Source: Candidatus Krumholzibacteriia bacterium (GTDB lineage Bacteria > Krumholzibacteriota > Krumholzibacteria > WVZY01 > JAKEHA01). Taken from it: DNA of 9,208 bases. This document shows, one piece after another, positions 7,664-9,208 of this stretch. The position numbers were made by a program, and so were the translations under genes. Under the pieces are notes generated by a model. The model saw only the letters and a list, made by a program, of their open reading frames with translations, did not search any database and had not been told where the DNA came from. Location: positions 1 through 9,208 of the forward strand of contig JAOTVO010000090.1 in the NCBI GenBank assembly GCA_029863355.1, in the 5' to 3' direction. Each line of letters begins with the position of its first letter. Positions within the stretch are counted from its first letter, which is position 1.

Positions 7664-9208
7664 GACGGGCGCGCGGCGGCTCCGGCGGCGCCGCCCACTC
7701 GATCATCACGCGGCCGATGTTGGTGGCGTGCGCGGCGATGCGGGTGAACTGCTCCATCAAGTCCTTGTGGATCTCCGTCGTGCGAACCGTCTCCGTCACG
7801 TCGGCGCGCAGGCGCTCGTAGTGCTCGCGCATGAAATCCATCTCCATCTCGCGGTACTTGCGGAACTTCTTCCGCAACCGCTTCGCCTTCTCCAAGTTGA
7901 CCTCGTCGAACGCCTCCATCGCCCGCGCGATCTGCTTGACGGCCTTGTGGTGGAACTCGACGATCTCGGCCCGGCCCTCGGGCGAGAAGCGCTCGCCCAG
8001 CCCCAGCCATTCGTCCGCGCGGGGGCGCAGCGTCTTGGAGACGATGTCGGCGATCTGCTCGAGCTCGGTGGCCGTGTACATCATCTGAAAGACCTCCGCC
8101 GTGCGCGCCTCGTCCAGCTCCTGCTGGCTGATCTGCGTGAGGTAGTTGCCGATCTTGGCGTCGAGGAAGTCGATCTCGTCCTCGTCGCGGTCGAGCGCGC
8201 TCAGCACGGAGCGGTCGTTCTCGGCGAAGGGCGCGATCACGCGTTCCACCATTCTCGTGACGATCGCGCCCATGCGCAGCACCTCCGCCTTGGCCAGGCT
8301 GAGCGCGAGCGCCGGCGTGCCGACGAGCGCCGCGTCGAGGAAGCGCGTCCGGAACGGGCCCTCTTCGCCCGCGGGCCGGTCGGGCACCAGGCGCCGGATG
8401 ACCGCCGCTGCGACGCCGGTGAAGGGTAGCGCCACCAGCGCCAGCACCACGTTGAACGCCGTGTGGGCGTTGGCGATCTGCCGCGGCAGCTCGGCCCCGC
8501 GCGCGGCCGCGCCCGAGAGCCCCTCCGCCGCGTGGGGCGAGAGCCAGCGCACCAGCTCGGCGAACTGCGGGATCCACCACACGAAGAGGAGCACGCCGAA
8601 CACCTTGAACGCGATGTGCGCCGCCGCCACGCGTACCGCGTCGCGGCTGGCGCCGATGGAGGCCAGCGCCGCCGTGACACAGGTGCCGATGTTGGCGCCG
8701 AAGAGGAGCGGGATGCCCGCCTCGAGCGAGAGCAGGCCGCGCGTGGCCAGGGCGATGAGGATGCCCGCGAAGGCCGCACTGCTCTGGATCACCGACGTGA
8801 TCGCCGCGCCCACCAGGATCCCCACCAGCGGGTGTTCCAGCCGCGTGAGCGCGCCCGCGATGGCTGCGCTCTCCTCGAGCGGCGCTACGGCGTCGGACAT
8901 GATGCGCATGCCCAGGAAGAGCATCCCGAAGCCAGCCAGCGTCTCCCCCACGTCGCGCGCCCGCGATTGCCTGCCCAGCAGCATGGTGGCCACGCCCCCG
9001 GCCAGTACGAGCAGCGCGATGTCGGTGAAGCGGAAGGCGATGAGCTGCGCGGTGACCGTGGTGCCGATGTCGGCGCCCAGGATGATGCCGAGCGTCTGCG
9101 TGAACTGCATCAGCCCCGCCTGCACGAAGCCGATGAGCATCACCGTGGTGGCGCTGCTGCTCTGAACGACGACGGTGACCAGGGCCCCGGCCGCGAGGGC
9201 GACGAAGC
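7623..9208 (-). CDS. Na/Pi cotransporter family protein with PhoU-like C-terminus, N-terminus outside the window
   Basis: A sodium-dependent phosphate importer of the NptA/YjbB type in the inner membrane. The frame stays open to the right edge: codons above the GTG at 9143 read VTVVVQSSSATT, the first family signature, so the start is not in the window. The second signature, ITSVIQSSAAFAG, is at residues 115-127 counted from GTG 9143. The paired GADIGTT (23-29) and GANIGTC (149-155) reflect the inverted internal repeat of this fold, and NAHTAFN (225-231) is a further conserved stretch. Residues about 1-255 are hydrophobic helices. Residues about 285-480 form a charged helical PhoU-like domain (LDRDEDEIDFLDAKIGNYL, TELEQIADIVSKTLRPR, HHKAVKQIARAMEAF), as in fused members thought to regulate flux. 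A proline-rich tail of about 20 residues follows, encoded where the gene overlaps the convergent lipoprotein gene. Confidence 0.95.
   Translation of the reverse strand, partial: FVALAAGALVTVVVQSSSATTVMLIGFVQAGLMQFTQTLGIILGADIGTTVTAQLIAFRFTDIALLVLAGGVATMLLGRQSRARDVGETLAGFGMLFLGMRIMSDAVAPLEESAAIAGALTRLEHPLVGILVGAAITSVIQSSAAFAGILIALATRGLLSLEAGIPLLFGANIGTCVTAALASIGASRDAVRVAAAHIAFKVFGVLLFVWWIPQFAELVRWLSPHAAEGLSGAAARGAELPRQIANAHTAFNVVLALVALPFTGVAAAVIRRLVPDRPAGEEGPFRTRFLDAALVGTPALALSLAKAEVLRMGAIVTRMVERVIAPFAENDRSVLSALDRDEDEIDFLDAKIGNYLTQISQQELDEARTAEVFQMMYTATELEQIADIVSKTLRPRADEWLGLGERFSPEGRAEIVEFHHKAVKQIARAMEAFDEVNLEKAKRLRKKFRKYREMEMDFMREHYERLRADVTETVRTTEIHKDLMEQFTRIAAHATNIGRVMIEWAAPPEPPRARLSPPSALPPPPRS

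Overview
This 9.2 kb window is GC-rich chromosomal DNA, probably from a Gram-negative bacterium. Two products carry clear export signals (one a lipoprotein signal), and one of them looks like an outer-membrane-type beta-rich protein. I cannot name the lineage. Base composition and gene content would fit a GC-rich group such as Myxococcota, Acidobacteriota or a related uncultured lineage, but this is only an impression.

Layout from left to right. (1) A 5'-truncated malic enzyme gene is followed 34 bp later by a small exported protein of OB-fold-like type, both on the + strand and ending near a strong GC hairpin. (2) A patch of roughly 40% GC (about 2131-2260) carries a good sigma70-type promoter and two tandem copies of the 8-mer GATACTAT. 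It leads straight into a two-gene toxin-antitoxin-like module: a ribbon-helix-helix (RHH) plus minimal nucleotidyltransferase (MNT) fusion, and an overlapping HEPN gene. (3) A large aconitase A gene on the - strand converges on that module. An upstream gene for a small exported DUF3179-like protein appears to be co-transcribed with it. (4) A 279 bp divergent intergenic region holds a perfect TATAAT box and a striking 26-bp-arm inverted repeat (24 of 26 positions complementary) spanning 146 bp, which ends just before the next ribosome binding site. (5) A two-motif CDGSH iron-sulfur protein gene overlaps by one base the gene for a lipoprotein rich in predicted beta strands. (6) A Na/phosphate-cotransporter-PhoU fusion gene on the - strand runs off the right edge; its 3' end overlaps the lipoprotein gene tail to tail by 41 bp.

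How the genes fit together. Malic enzyme and aconitase are central carbon housekeeping enzymes, and the transporter handles phosphate. The accessory part is the RHH-MNT/HEPN module between two housekeeping blocks. Its promoter, tandem-repeat operator, apparent leaderless start and translationally coupled second gene suggest an autoregulated type VII-like (HepT/MntA-like) system whose antitoxin carries its own DNA-binding domain. The HEPN partner lacks the usual catalytic histidine. This module and the structured leader in front of the CDGSH gene are the two places most worth a second look.
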